Positions 1 through 7,241 of a stretch of DNA of 17,700 nucleotides are shown here, piece after piece (position 1 is the stretch's first letter; each line of letters begins with the position of its first letter). Under the pieces are notes generated by a model that worked only from the letters and a program-made list of their open reading frames with translations, did no database searches and was not told the origin of the DNA. The position numbers and the translations under genes are program-made. Origin of the DNA: CAZAGT01 sp964484515 (GTDB taxonomy: Bacteria > Desulfobacterota > DSM-4660 > Desulfatiglandales > HGW-15); assembly GCA_964484515.1 (NCBI GenBank), contig CAZAGT010000067.1, positions 1 through 17,700 of the forward strand, in the 5' to 3' direction.

Positions 1-101
1 GCTCTGAGTCTTCCGTAGCTATCAAAGGTTGAGCACGTGGCGAGAAAGAAAACCAGTGCTGCCAACACCGTGAACGAAGGGTTAAAGTATTCAGCCTTCA
101 T
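1..101 (-). CDS. Partial possible lipoprotein, N-terminal fragment
   Basis: Reading leftwards from ATG at 101, an open frame runs off the window edge (33 codons seen). The peptide starts MKAEYFNPSFTVLAALVFFL and continues ATC, a hydrophobic core followed by a cysteine, which resembles a type II (lipoprotein) signal peptide. Thr at the -1 position is less usual than Gly, Ala or Ser. A GAGG purine stretch lies five bases before the ATG, which supports the start. If real, the product would be exported and lipid-anchored. The function cannot be told because only the leader is present. A chance ORF is possible. Confidence 0.45.
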   Translation of the reverse strand, partial: MKAEYFNPSFTVLAALVFFLATCSTFDSYGRLR

Positions 102-1017
102 GTCATCCTCAATGAAAAGGAGATCCGAAACCATCCTTGAACACATGGTTCATGTAAGAACATTAAGCACGATCGAACACCTTGCAATGGTCGTGCTTCT
201 CCGCTGAAGCGAGGCCCGGGTGGAGTATGAAAAGCCATCTCCATCGGCCAGAACTATCCCATCGCAGGATGTCCTATCAGTTTTCACGCCTCGCCACCCT
301 GATAAACGGCCTGCCCCTGTGCAAGACACCGGGGAGTGCGAGTCAGGATGCCATAGGGGACATAGGCGCACCCGAGGTTGAGGGTAACCCTCTCAAAGGG
401 GGATTCCCGTATGCCTTCGATCGCCAACGTAAGCGGTTCTTGCGGGTAGCATCCTCCGATTATGAGATCCTGGAGGCCGTTGAGGCTGTCGGAAAACGCC
501 CATCTGCCCCGACATATCGGAATTACCCTCACGCCCTGCTGAATTCCCGCTGGGCGAGACGGTGAAGCCGATTCAACAGGGCAATTCATTGGGGCCTACG
601 AATTCCCCGGCGTGAGGCGTGAGGAGTGAGGCACAAGGCAAGGCAGTTGACCGAGCCTTTTCTTTACCTCAAGCCTCAAGCCTTTCGCGTACGCCTCATT
701 CCTCGGGGTTTCTTTAGTTTCGCTTTGCTCAGTTCAGTCCCCACCGCTCGGGGCGGGTCCCCGGTTTCGGGAGCCTTGCATTTGGGCATTTTCCATCAGC
801 CTCAGAGAAATCGGTTTTTCGATGGCTTCGTCACGTGGCTTAACGCTCATTTGGGGCTCAACAGCTCGGTTATTTACAAAGGATGAAGCATGCGATATGC
901 TTCCGGGGAAATGGCCAAACGCGCACCTATCCGTTAACATCGGAATTACCCTCGGCGCTCGTTATTGCGACACAAATGGAATGGCTCAAAGCACATGGGC
1001 ACCTCGACCGGATAACC
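102..1017. other. Gene-poor spacer with repeats
   Basis: About 900 bases without a convincing gene. Open frames here (for example 182-565 and 626-886 on the plus strand) lack family resemblance and run through repeated DNA. The stretch holds a MITE-like element at 482-803. It also holds a short degenerate piece of the same repeat at about 936-972, where a 15-base match (ATCGGAATTACCCTC) recurs from the element's left part near 517. The 102-481 part shows nothing recognisable. Confidence 0.6.
482..803. mobile_element. MITE-like repeat element, copy 1 (322 bp)
   Basis: The left end reads GAGGCTGTCGGAAAACGCCC. The reverse complement of the right end reads GAGGCTGATGGAAAATGCCC, so the termini form an inverted repeat matching at 17 of 20 positions. 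A second copy at 6759-7046 shares both ends and parts of the interior. The middle carries GTGAGGC-type units near 610-640, answered by GCCTCA-type units near 670-710, so the element could fold on itself. It has no transposase, and no clear target duplication is seen. Ends starting GAGGCTGT resemble those of several DDE-type IS families, so this is probably a non-autonomous derivative. The family assignment is an inference. Confidence 0.6.
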
Positions 1018-1404
1018 ATGGGGAGCATTGAAGCACGGGTTGATTCACAGGCCGCCCTCACCGTCTTCACGGTGGTGGGGAGAGTTTCAGCCGAGCAGAT
1101 AAGGGATGTAATTGTTAAATTCTATGACGGCAATGTGACGTTAAATGTTCTCTGGGATCTTGCCGAAAGCGATGTAAGCCATCTCACTTCTTCTGAAATC
1201 CATTCCGTTGCCCAGACGCCACGCAGGTTTTCCGAGATGAGAACTGGTGGGAAAACCGCGATTGTAGCGCCCGCCGATATAACGTTTGGTCTCACCCGGA
1301 TGTATGAGTTTGTCACTGAAGTGCAGGATCTTCCCTTTGAAACACGGACATTCCGGAGTGCCTCCGAAGCGTATGAATGGTTGCTCGGGACAGAGAAAGC
1401 CTGA
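1018..1404 (+). CDS. SpoIIAA/STAS-like small protein
   Basis: The product has 128 residues from ATG 1018. It has the alternating beta/alpha pattern of SpoIIAA-like (STAS/SEC14-fold) proteins: an N-terminal strand pair ending in the FTVVGRVSAEQI region, a NVLWDLAESDVSHLTSSEI segment in the place of the usual 'D...' switch strand and helix, and a C-terminal helix ending EAYEWLLGTEKA. Such stand-alone domains are cytoplasmic and mostly uncharacterised. The open frame extends upstream to 883, but that part overlaps a degenerate copy of an intergenic repeat, so the later ATG is preferred. No strong ribosome site precedes either start. It appears to be monocistronic. The fold assignment is by overall pattern only. 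Confidence 0.65.
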   Translation: MGSIEARVDSQAALTVFTVVGRVSAEQIRDVIVKFYDGNVTLNVLWDLAESDVSHLTSSEIHSVAQTPRRFSEMRTGGKTAIVAPADITFGLTRMYEFVTEVQDLPFETRTFRSASEAYEWLLGTEKA

Positions 1405-1652
1405 ATCCTCCCTAATGTTGCATAAACAACACGGCGGAAAGTGTTGAAAGACAGTTATAATCGGGCTTTCTACCGTTTTTTACGTTCATCCTGGATATCA
1501 CCACCAGTGCATTCTAAGAGAAATTCAAAAGACGCCCTGTTGTTTACCCTTCGGGAAAGCCGATGATACCGCATCTCCTGTGTTGTCAAGGGTTCGCAGT
1601 AGTCTACCACGGCTTCACCCTCTACGCCTTGGACCTGCAGCATCCTCGACTT

Positions 1653-1683
1653 TTGTAACGTTAGGGTACTATTTGCTTATAAG
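1653..1683 (+). promoter_or_regulatory. Possible sigma-70 promoter for the amidohydrolase gene
   Basis: TTGTAA at 1653-1658 and TATAAG at 1678-1683 are separated by 19 bases. The -10 box matches the consensus at five of six positions, but the spacing is long and the -35 is weak. Transcription from here would give a very short leader before ATG 1701. The rest of the 1405-1700 spacer shows no other feature. Confidence 0.25.
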
Positions 1684-1700
1684 AAACGTGACGGAAAGCT

Positions 1701-3329
1701 ATGGACCTCATCGTTAAGAACGGAAATATCTTGACCATGGAGGAGGCGACCGCAAAGGCTGAAGCCTTGGCGGTGAAATTCGGTCGAATATACAAGATCG
1801 GGAAGACAGCCGAAATTGAACGTTTGGTCACGTCCACAACGAAGGTCGTCGACGTCGGTGGTCAAACGGTCCTCCCAGGGTTTATCGACACCCATAACCA
1901 CTTCTGTCTCTTTGCGTTATTGATCGACCAGGTAGACTGCCGTCCGAAGGCTGGTTGTTTGAGAGGTGAGGACCTGATTGAAGCCTTGCGTGCTCGGGCG
2001 GCCAAAACCCCGCCTGGGAAGTGGGTCATGGGATGGGGGTACGCATCCTATCTACTCGACGACAAGATGGAGATACGTCGAGAGGATTTGGACCGCGCGA
2101 CGACCGAACACCCCATCTGCCTGGTTCATGTTTCCGTGCACGAAGCGGTCGTCAATAGTCGCGGCCTAAAGGAATTAGGTATCACGAAAGATACGCCTGA
2201 TCCGCCCGGCGGAAGGATTCTCAGGGCCCCGGATCGCAGCCCAAATGGCATCCTGAGCGAATCGGCATTTATGGGGCCGCTCTTTTTTGACAGCCCATCC
2301 ATCTATTCAGAGGTCATGGCGGAATACGACGATGAAGAAAGGGTTGAGATGATGATCCGCTGTGCCGCAAGATTTCATCGGCTTGGCATCGTGGGGGCTC
2401 ATGATCCTTTCGTTGATGGGCCGACATTTCGCACGTATCAAATTGCGGCGGAAACCGGGCGCTTTCTGTTTCGTCTTTATGCCTATACTCTGAACACATG
2501 GGCGGATCCACTCATGGCGGCGGGTATTCGTCGAGGCTTTGGCACTGACTGGATCAAAGTNNNNNNNNNNTCCAAAGTTGGAGCCATAAAGATCTTTCTG
2601 GATGGCGGGATGAGCAGCCGAACGGCGGCCGTTTTTGAACCCTATACCGTTGAGGGCGGTGGAACAGGCATCCTGAATTATGATCAAGATGGGATCAATC
2701 AAGAGATTGAACGGTTTGACCGTGCCGGATACCAGGTCTCGGTTCATGCCCAGGGAGATCGCGCTTTAGAGATGCTCATCAAGGCCTTCGAGCGTGTGAT
2801 GGCAAAGGGAAACCCGTTACGTCATCACATTGTCCACGCAGGCAATCTGACCTCGGAGCAGATCGAGCGGGTTCAGTTGCTTGGGGTGAACGTTGTCAGC
2901 CAGGCTAATTTCTTCTCTCTCCTGGGGGACGGTTTTATCGAAGCTTTCGGGCCGAGGCGTTCGCAGGAGCTTTACCGGTTTCGGACCTTTCTCGATAGAG
3001 GGATCAGGTTGGCCCTGTCCTCTGACTGTCCCGTGGCTGATCCCAACCCGCTTATCGGATTGCGCGATGCTGTTTGCCGGAAAACCGCCAGCGACAGGGA
3101 CATCGGACCCTCCGAATCGATTACGGCTCAGCAAGCCTTGGCGTCGTATACGCGCGAGGCCGCGTACATGTCTTTTGAGGAGACGGATCGTGGCACGATT
3201 CAAGAGGGCAAATTTGCGGACTTCACCGTCCTGGATCAGGATCCCTCGGCCGTGCAGCCCAAGGAAATCCCAAGCTGCCAGGTGAAAATGACGGTGGTTA
3301 ATGGGAAGATGGTCTATGAGGATAGGTGA
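1701..3329 (+). CDS. YtcJ-type amidohydrolase (amidohydrolase 3 family), interrupted by an assembly gap
   Basis: This is a metal-dependent hydrolase of the amidohydrolase superfamily with a full-length layout of about 540 residues. The N-terminal composite beta domain (DLIVKNGNILTMEEA) leads into VLPGFIDTHNHF, whose H65-x-H67 is the metal-binding pair. Later ligands visible are H349 (VHAQGDRAL), H375/H376/H379 (HHIVHAGN) and D442 (SSDCPVADPNP), using numbering that includes gap codons. The C-terminal strand FTVLDQDPSAVQPKEI and VVNGKMVYE close the family pattern. The substrate is unknown; relatives act on amides, formamides or N-acyl compounds. A 10-N gap at 2561-2570 falls after GTDWIKV, and the frame continues after it. 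It converges with the TRAP operon, so they are not co-transcribed. The ribosome site (CGGAAAG) is weak. Confidence 0.88.
   Translation: MDLIVKNGNILTMEEATAKAEALAVKFGRIYKIGKTAEIERLVTSTTKVVDVGGQTVLPGFIDTHNHFCLFALLIDQVDCRPKAGCLRGEDLIEALRARAAKTPPGKWVMGWGYASYLLDDKMEIRREDLDRATTEHPICLVHVSVHEAVVNSRGLKELGITKDTPDPPGGRILRAPDRSPNGILSESAFMGPLFFDSPSIYSEVMAEYDDEERVEMMIRCAARFHRLGIVGAHDPFVDGPTFRTYQIAAETGRFLFRLYAYTLNTWADPLMAAGIRRGFGTDWIKXXXXSKVGAIKIFLDGGMSSRTAAVFEPYTVEGGGTGILNYDQDGINQEIERFDRAGYQVSVHAQGDRALEMLIKAFERVMAKGNPLRHHIVHAGNLTSEQIERVQLLGVNVVSQANFFSLLGDGFIEAFGPRRSQELYRFRTFLDRGIRLALSSDCPVADPNPLIGLRDAVCRKTASDRDIGPSESITAQQALASYTREAAYMSFEETDRGTIQEGKFADFTVLDQDPSAVQPKEIPSCQVKMTVVNGKMVYEDR
2561..2570. other. Assembly gap (10 N)
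   Basis: Ten undetermined bases lie inside the amidohydrolase gene. The length is probably a placeholder. Sequence on both sides encodes the same family in one frame, and the two flanks share AAAGT, which suggests that contig ends were joined without merging an overlap. Confidence 0.95.
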
Positions 3330-3405
3330 CGCCGTGCCCCTCCGGAGAGCGTAGTGATTCCTCTCTCCTCGTAATTATCGCCGTGGCGTCTACCCAACGG
3401 CAGGG

Positions 3406-4749
3406 TTAGCCGATGACGTCCGGACCGAAGAGGGCCCTCGGGAGCCAGAGAACGAAGTCGGGGAAAACTATACACGCAATGAGCCCCAGCCACTGAAGAC
3501 AGATGAAAGGGACCACACCCTTATAGATATGGACGATCGTCATTTCGGGCGGAGCGATTCCCTTGAGGTAGAAAAGGGAATAACCGAAGGGCGGCGTCAG
3601 GAAGGCCATTTGCAGGTTCACACAGATCAGGGTCGCGAACCACAATGGATTAAAGCCCAGCTCGAGGGCAATGGGCATGAAGATCGGAATGATGATCAAC
3701 AGGATCCCGAGCCAATCGATGAACATCCCCAGAAAAAAGACACAGCCCATCATAATGAATAGGACCACGTAAGGACTTACTTCCATCCCCAGCAAGATGT
3801 CCAAAATGGCGTCGCCGCCGCCCAGGCCCATGAATATCGACTGAAAGGCATTCCCGCCGACAAAGAGGGCCATGACCATGGAGGTGGTCTTGAGGGTGGC
3901 GATCGCGGCGTTTCTGACCGCGGGCCAAGTCAGCCTGCGATAACCCAAGGCCAGCAAGAAGGCGCCTGTGCAGCCGATGCCGGCAGCCTCGGTAGGGGTC
4001 GCGATTCCGGCCACGATACTGCCGAGGACCATCACGATCAAGGCGATCGGCGGAAAGAGGGACGTGGCCACCATGCCGAGTTTCTGAATCAGGGTATAAA
4101 TGCGCTCTTCTTTTGGCAGGGGCGGGCCCAGCGACGGGTTGATGCCGCAACGAATCCCGATGTAGCTGATATAAAGCAGGGAAAGGAGCAGTCCCGGCGT
4201 CATGGCGGCGGCAAAAAGCTGGCCCACGGACATCCCTGCCAAACTCCCGTAGATCACCAACATAATGCTGGGTGGAATAATAATGCCCAGGGTCCCTCCG
4301 GCACAGATCGAACCGGCGATGAGAGGGATGTGATATCCGCGGCTCATGAGGGCCGGGGCGGCCAACAGCCCGATCGCCACCTCCGTGGCCCCGACCACCC
4401 CTGTTGAGGCGGCAAATACCGTACATACCAGGATGACGGCCAGGCCCAGTCCCCCCCGGATGGGGCCCAACAGGACGTGCATGGTGTGGAACAGCTTCTC
4501 TGCGATCCCCGAGGCATCCAAGACTTGCGCCATGTAAATGAAAAGCGGTACGGCGACCAGCACATACTCTTCCATCACGCCGTAGGTCTTGTTGGCAAAG
4601 AGTGCCATGACCGCACCGGGAGGACCGCCCCAGCCGATCAGGCCGAAAAAGACCGCGAGTCCTCCCAGGGAAAAGGCCAGGGGGTGCCCGAGGAAGAGGG
4701 TGACGAGCAGGGTGCCGAACATGACCAGAGCCAGGGTCTCGGGGTTCAT
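3406..4749 (-). CDS. TRAP transporter large permease, DctM type
   Basis: This is the integral membrane translocation subunit of a tripartite ATP-independent periplasmic transporter, which uses an ion gradient (usually sodium) to import a carboxylate delivered by the binding protein. Its 447 residues are normal for DctM. It is nearly all hydrophobic segments, about 11 to 13 helices, with family landmarks: the opening GHPLAFSLGG, AASTGVVGATEVAIGLLAAP, the conserved GGTLGIIIPPSI re-entrant motif, and AGIATPTEAAGIGCTGAFL. The ATG overlaps the stop of the small permease gene in ATGA, so the two are translationally coupled. Together with the binding protein it resembles the mannitol/chloroaromatic or 2-oxoacid branch of TRAP systems. 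The exact substrate is not determinable. Confidence 0.95.
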   Translation of the reverse strand: MNPETLALVMFGTLLVTLFLGHPLAFSLGGLAVFFGLIGWGGPPGAVMALFANKTYGVMEEYVLVAVPLFIYMAQVLDASGIAEKLFHTMHVLLGPIRGGLGLAVILVCTVFAASTGVVGATEVAIGLLAAPALMSRGYHIPLIAGSICAGGTLGIIIPPSIMLVIYGSLAGMSVGQLFAAAMTPGLLLSLLYISYIGIRCGINPSLGPPLPKEERIYTLIQKLGMVATSLFPPIALIVMVLGSIVAGIATPTEAAGIGCTGAFLLALGYRRLTWPAVRNAAIATLKTTSMVMALFVGGNAFQSIFMGLGGGDAILDILLGMEVSPYVVLFIMMGCVFFLGMFIDWLGILLIIIPIFMPIALELGFNPLWFATLICVNLQMAFLTPPFGYSLFYLKGIAPPEMTIVHIYKGVVPFICLQWLGLIACIVFPDFVLWLPRALFGPDVIG

Positions 4750-5246
4750 ATATCTTTCCCTTTCAGGCGGTAGATATCACGGATGAAGTTGGACACCCCT
4801 TGCACAAAGAGCATGATCACAGCTACCGGCATGACGGTCTTATACGGATACAAAGGAGGCTTCCAGGCGCTCCAGCTGTGCTCCCACTCGATCCAGGACT
4901 TGATGGCGTACTCGACGGACGCATAACCGAGCACACCGACAAACGGGACGAGGATGACGAGAAAGGTGATGATGCGGAGCCACAGCTGCACCTTTCTGGG
5001 AAACTGAATAACAATGATGTCGATGCGAACGTGCCGGTCGTAGAGCAGGGTATAGGCCATTCCGAGCATAAAGTGGGCCCCGTACAGATAGACCGTCACC
5101 TCGAAGGCCCATGCGGTGGGCGCCTCAAAGACCTTACGGAGTATAACCTCGTACATGACCACAAAGATCAGAGGCAAGATCAGCAGGGCGATCCACCTAC
5201 CTATCTGTTCATTGAAGCCATTGACGGCCCGAACGAACTTTATCAT
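4746..5246 (-). CDS. TRAP transporter small permease, DctQ type
   Basis: This four-helix membrane subunit pairs with the large permease to form the TRAP translocator. The 166-residue product has hydrophobic segments around residues 17-35, 50-65, 90-112 and 137-155. The second is followed by YDRHVRIDIIVIQFP, a loop with the positive charge and V-R-I/V-D pattern usual in DctQ. The start ATG 5246 is preceded by CGGAGGGAAACAAT, a strong ribosome site. It overlaps the large permease gene by four bases and sits 320 bases after the binding-protein gene. It is slightly larger than the smallest DctQ proteins, as is common in the TakP/FcbT-like branch. Confidence 0.92.
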   Translation of the reverse strand: MIKFVRAVNGFNEQIGRWIALLILPLIFVVMYEVILRKVFEAPTAWAFEVTVYLYGAHFMLGMAYTLLYDRHVRIDIIVIQFPRKVQLWLRIITFLVILVPFVGVLGYASVEYAIKSWIEWEHSWSAWKPPLYPYKTVMPVAVIMLFVQGVSNFIRDIYRLKGKDI

Positions 5247-5566
5247 ATTGTTTCCCTCCGAGGTCCAGCTCCCCTTGATGCGGCATTTTCCCTTCGGTTC
5301 AGCCGTCGACTTGAGCGACTCGACCTGAGCTCGTCGACAGGTCTCGGTCCGAAACCAGCCTCAGGATCGAAGGCCAGAGGCTCTTACTTGCGCGCCGTAC
5401 ACCGAAGGTCCCCGGTGACAGGTGGGGAAGCAGCTCTGAGCGCTTCTCTGGGCGCCGTGAAGCATAGATTTCCGGTTTCGACGTATTGGAATCGGGGTCA
5501 AACGGATAGGTCGCCTAAAACAGTCCGGGGCTCAGATGAGCCCCGGAGATAGCCTCGTCAAACATA
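5247..5566 (-). other. Spacer between binding-protein and small permease genes
   Basis: An unusually long gap within a TRAP operon (320 bp). Next to the binding-protein stop lies a terminator-like hairpin (5516-5547). Further on there is an imperfect palindrome at 5305-5338, with GTCGAC plus GAGC answered by GCTC plus GTCGAC. This resembles the GTCGA/CTGAGC-rich dispersed palindromes also present at 6787-6846. No coding signal is seen. Confidence 0.55.
5516..5547 (-). terminator. Terminator or attenuator after the TRAP binding-protein gene
   Basis: On the minus strand, 20 bases after the binding-protein stop, TCCGGGGCTCA pairs perfectly with TGAGCCCCGGA (11 bp, 2-base loop) and is followed by CTGTTTTAGG. 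The strong GC stem with a short T run fits a factor-independent terminator or a partial one. Placed between binding-protein and permease genes, it would make the binding protein more abundant than the membrane subunits, a common arrangement in such operons. Confidence 0.75.
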
Positions 5567-6727
5567 CTACTGCATCAACTTGCCCTTGATGTAGTCTTCG
5601 TAGGGCCAAGGCACGACCCGACCGCGCATTTCGCGCCAGGGGGCATAATGCTTTTTGAATTGTTCCTGGGAGCCCAGGATCTTTTTGACATCCGGATTCT
5701 TTCCCTCCAGTTCCTCCAGGTAGGCATGCGACGTCTTGGCAAACTCGACTAGGGCCTGATCGTCCATCATGACGTATTCGACCTTCTTGCCCATGGTCTC
5801 AAGCGCCTTGATGTTCAAGTTCTCCATCCAATGATAACTCCATAATTGAGTCTCCTTGGCGCAGATCGCCACGATGGCCTTCAGATCGTCCGGAAGCTCG
5901 TTCCAGCGGTCCTTATTGATAAACAGATCGCACTGACAGGACGGTTGGTGCACCCCGGGCTCAATGACGTATTTGGTGATTTCGTGAAACCCCATGGGCA
6001 TGTTGACTGCGGGAGAACTGTACTCGCAAGCATCGATGATGCCTCTTTCAAGGGCAAGGTAGATCTCGCTGCCCGGCAGGGGCGTCACCGAGGCGCCCAG
6101 CCGGTTAAGGATGTCCATATACCAGCCCACCGTCCTGATCTTCATCCCCTTGAAATCTTCCATCTTTGAGGCGCGCTTGTTGGAATAGATCCCCAATTCC
6201 TGGCCGGTATTGCCGCAGAAAAAGCCGACCAAATTATACCGGCCGTAAAGCTCATTCATCATCTCTTTGCCGCCACGTTCGTAATACCAGATGTTGTAAC
6301 CCTCATAATCGAGTCCAAAGGGGACCGAGGCGAAAAGGACAAAGGCCTCGTTCTTGCCCTTCCAGTAGCCGGGCCAGGAATGACCGACGTCCAGGGTCCC
6401 CTTGGCGACGGCGTCAAAGGTCTCCATGGCGGGAACAATTGCTCCGGTCTGGAAGGGTTTGATCTTGAGCCGACCCCCGCTGGCAGCCTCCACGCTGTCG
6501 GCAAAGTGGACGGCCAAGTCGTGGAAGAGCAACCCGCCCCAGGGATCGCTCATCCTCCATCTGAATGTCTTCTTGGACGTCTTCCAGCGCTTGCTTTTCC
6601 ATTCGATCGCTCTCTTGTCCACACCGAATTTTTCACCCTTTCGCGCGGGCGCAGCCGATATCATCGCCGCCCCTATAAACGCAAAGGCCACAACCAGTCC
6701 CAGTATTGCTACCGCGATCCTTCTCAT
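5567..6727 (-). CDS. TRAP transporter solute-binding protein, TakP/FcbT1-like DctP
   Basis: This is the periplasmic binding protein that captures the substrate and hands it to the DctQM permease. The start chosen is ATG 6727, the 24th codon of the longest frame, because GAAGGAGG sits ideally before it and it begins a clear Sec signal peptide (MRRIAVAILGLVVAFAF, cleavage near SAAPA). The mature part has TRAP landmarks: GGRLKIKPFQTGAIVP, DVGHSWPGYWKGK, MKIRTVGWYMDILNRLGA with the conserved carboxylate-binding Arg, and GSEIYLALERGIIDACEY. The last motif and the PGVHQPSCQCDLFINK block resemble the 2-oxoacid (TakP) and mannitol/chloroaromatic group more than C4-dicarboxylate DctP. It has 386 residues. 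A MITE-like element ends only 31 bases upstream of the start. Confidence 0.93.
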   Translation of the reverse strand: MRRIAVAILGLVVAFAFIGAAMISAAPARKGEKFGVDKRAIEWKSKRWKTSKKTFRWRMSDPWGGLLFHDLAVHFADSVEAASGGRLKIKPFQTGAIVPAMETFDAVAKGTLDVGHSWPGYWKGKNEAFVLFASVPFGLDYEGYNIWYYERGGKEMMNELYGRYNLVGFFCGNTGQELGIYSNKRASKMEDFKGMKIRTVGWYMDILNRLGASVTPLPGSEIYLALERGIIDACEYSSPAVNMPMGFHEITKYVIEPGVHQPSCQCDLFINKDRWNELPDDLKAIVAICAKETQLWSYHWMENLNIKALETMGKKVEYVMMDDQALVEFAKTSHAYLEELEGKNPDVKKILGSQEQFKKHYAPWREMRGRVVPWPYEDYIKGKLMQ

Positions 6728-7241
6728 GTGAATGCCTCCTTCATTTGAATTTTCCCTAGAGGCTGTCGGAAAACGCCTATCTGCCGTTCGACACACTCAG
6801 GGTCCCGAGTAGAGTCGAAAGACTCACGGCCCTGAGCGAAGCCGAAGAGCTGCGTTACCCTCACCCCTCGTCACTGCGGCGTACACGAAAAGCTCAAGGC
6901 ATAGGGCTTGAGGCCTGAGGTAAAGATAAAAGTCTTTTGTCTGTTCTACCTAAAGCCTCAAACCTCGCGCCTCACGCCGGAGGATTTGTACGCCTCAGTC
7001 CTCGGGACTTCGGAAGCCTTGCATCCAGGCATTGTCCAGCAGCCTCAGAGACGCCGCTTATTCGAGAGTCTCCTAACCGGTTATAAGCACTACGGTGAAG
7101 CCTGTGATGCTGGTTGAGCGGATAAGCCCAAGCAGCAGTAGTCAAAAGTCAAAACGACAGAGACGGGTTTCAGGGTTTGGTACGTTGCCGAAAAGCTCCT
7201 CCCTTGCGCTCTCTATGAAGGTATAAACAGGACAGGCATCT
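6728..7241. other. Repeat-bearing spacer upstream of the TRAP operon
   Basis: 514 bases without a gene. Most of it is MITE-like copy 2 (6759-7046). Inside that copy lies an imperfect palindrome at 6787-6846, in which TTCGACACACTCAGGG is answered by CCCTGAGCGAAGCCGAA, similar to dispersed palindromic repeats. The 7047-7241 part holds no recognisable feature. The open frame at 6908-7117 runs through the repeat and is not treated as a gene. Confidence 0.55.
6759..7046. mobile_element. MITE-like repeat element, copy 2 (288 bp)
   Basis: The left end GAGGCTGTCGGAAAACGCCT matches copy 1 (482-803), and similarity continues through ATCTGCC (26 of 27 bases overall). The right end, GGCATTGTCCAGCAGCCTC, is inverted relative to the left end at 16 of 20 positions. 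The interior shares GCCTCAA, TACGCCTCA-TCCTCGGG and AAGCCTTGCAT blocks with copy 1 and contains a long imperfect hairpin around 6905-6980. Both copies also share AGAGA just past the right end, so the true boundary may lie a few bases further out. No transposase lies inside or nearby. Confidence 0.6.

Noticed and set aside
182..565. 127-residue open frame on the plus strand
   Set aside because: It runs into the left end of repeat copy 1, has no ribosome site and no protein-like composition.
3650..4426. 258-residue open frame on the minus strand
   Set aside because: It is a shadow of the TRAP large permease gene in another frame, rich in His and Arg as expected from such shadows.
4800..5552. 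250-residue plus-strand open frame
   Set aside because: It lies antisense to the TRAP small permease gene and its spacer, has low-complexity charged composition, and its start has no ribosome site.
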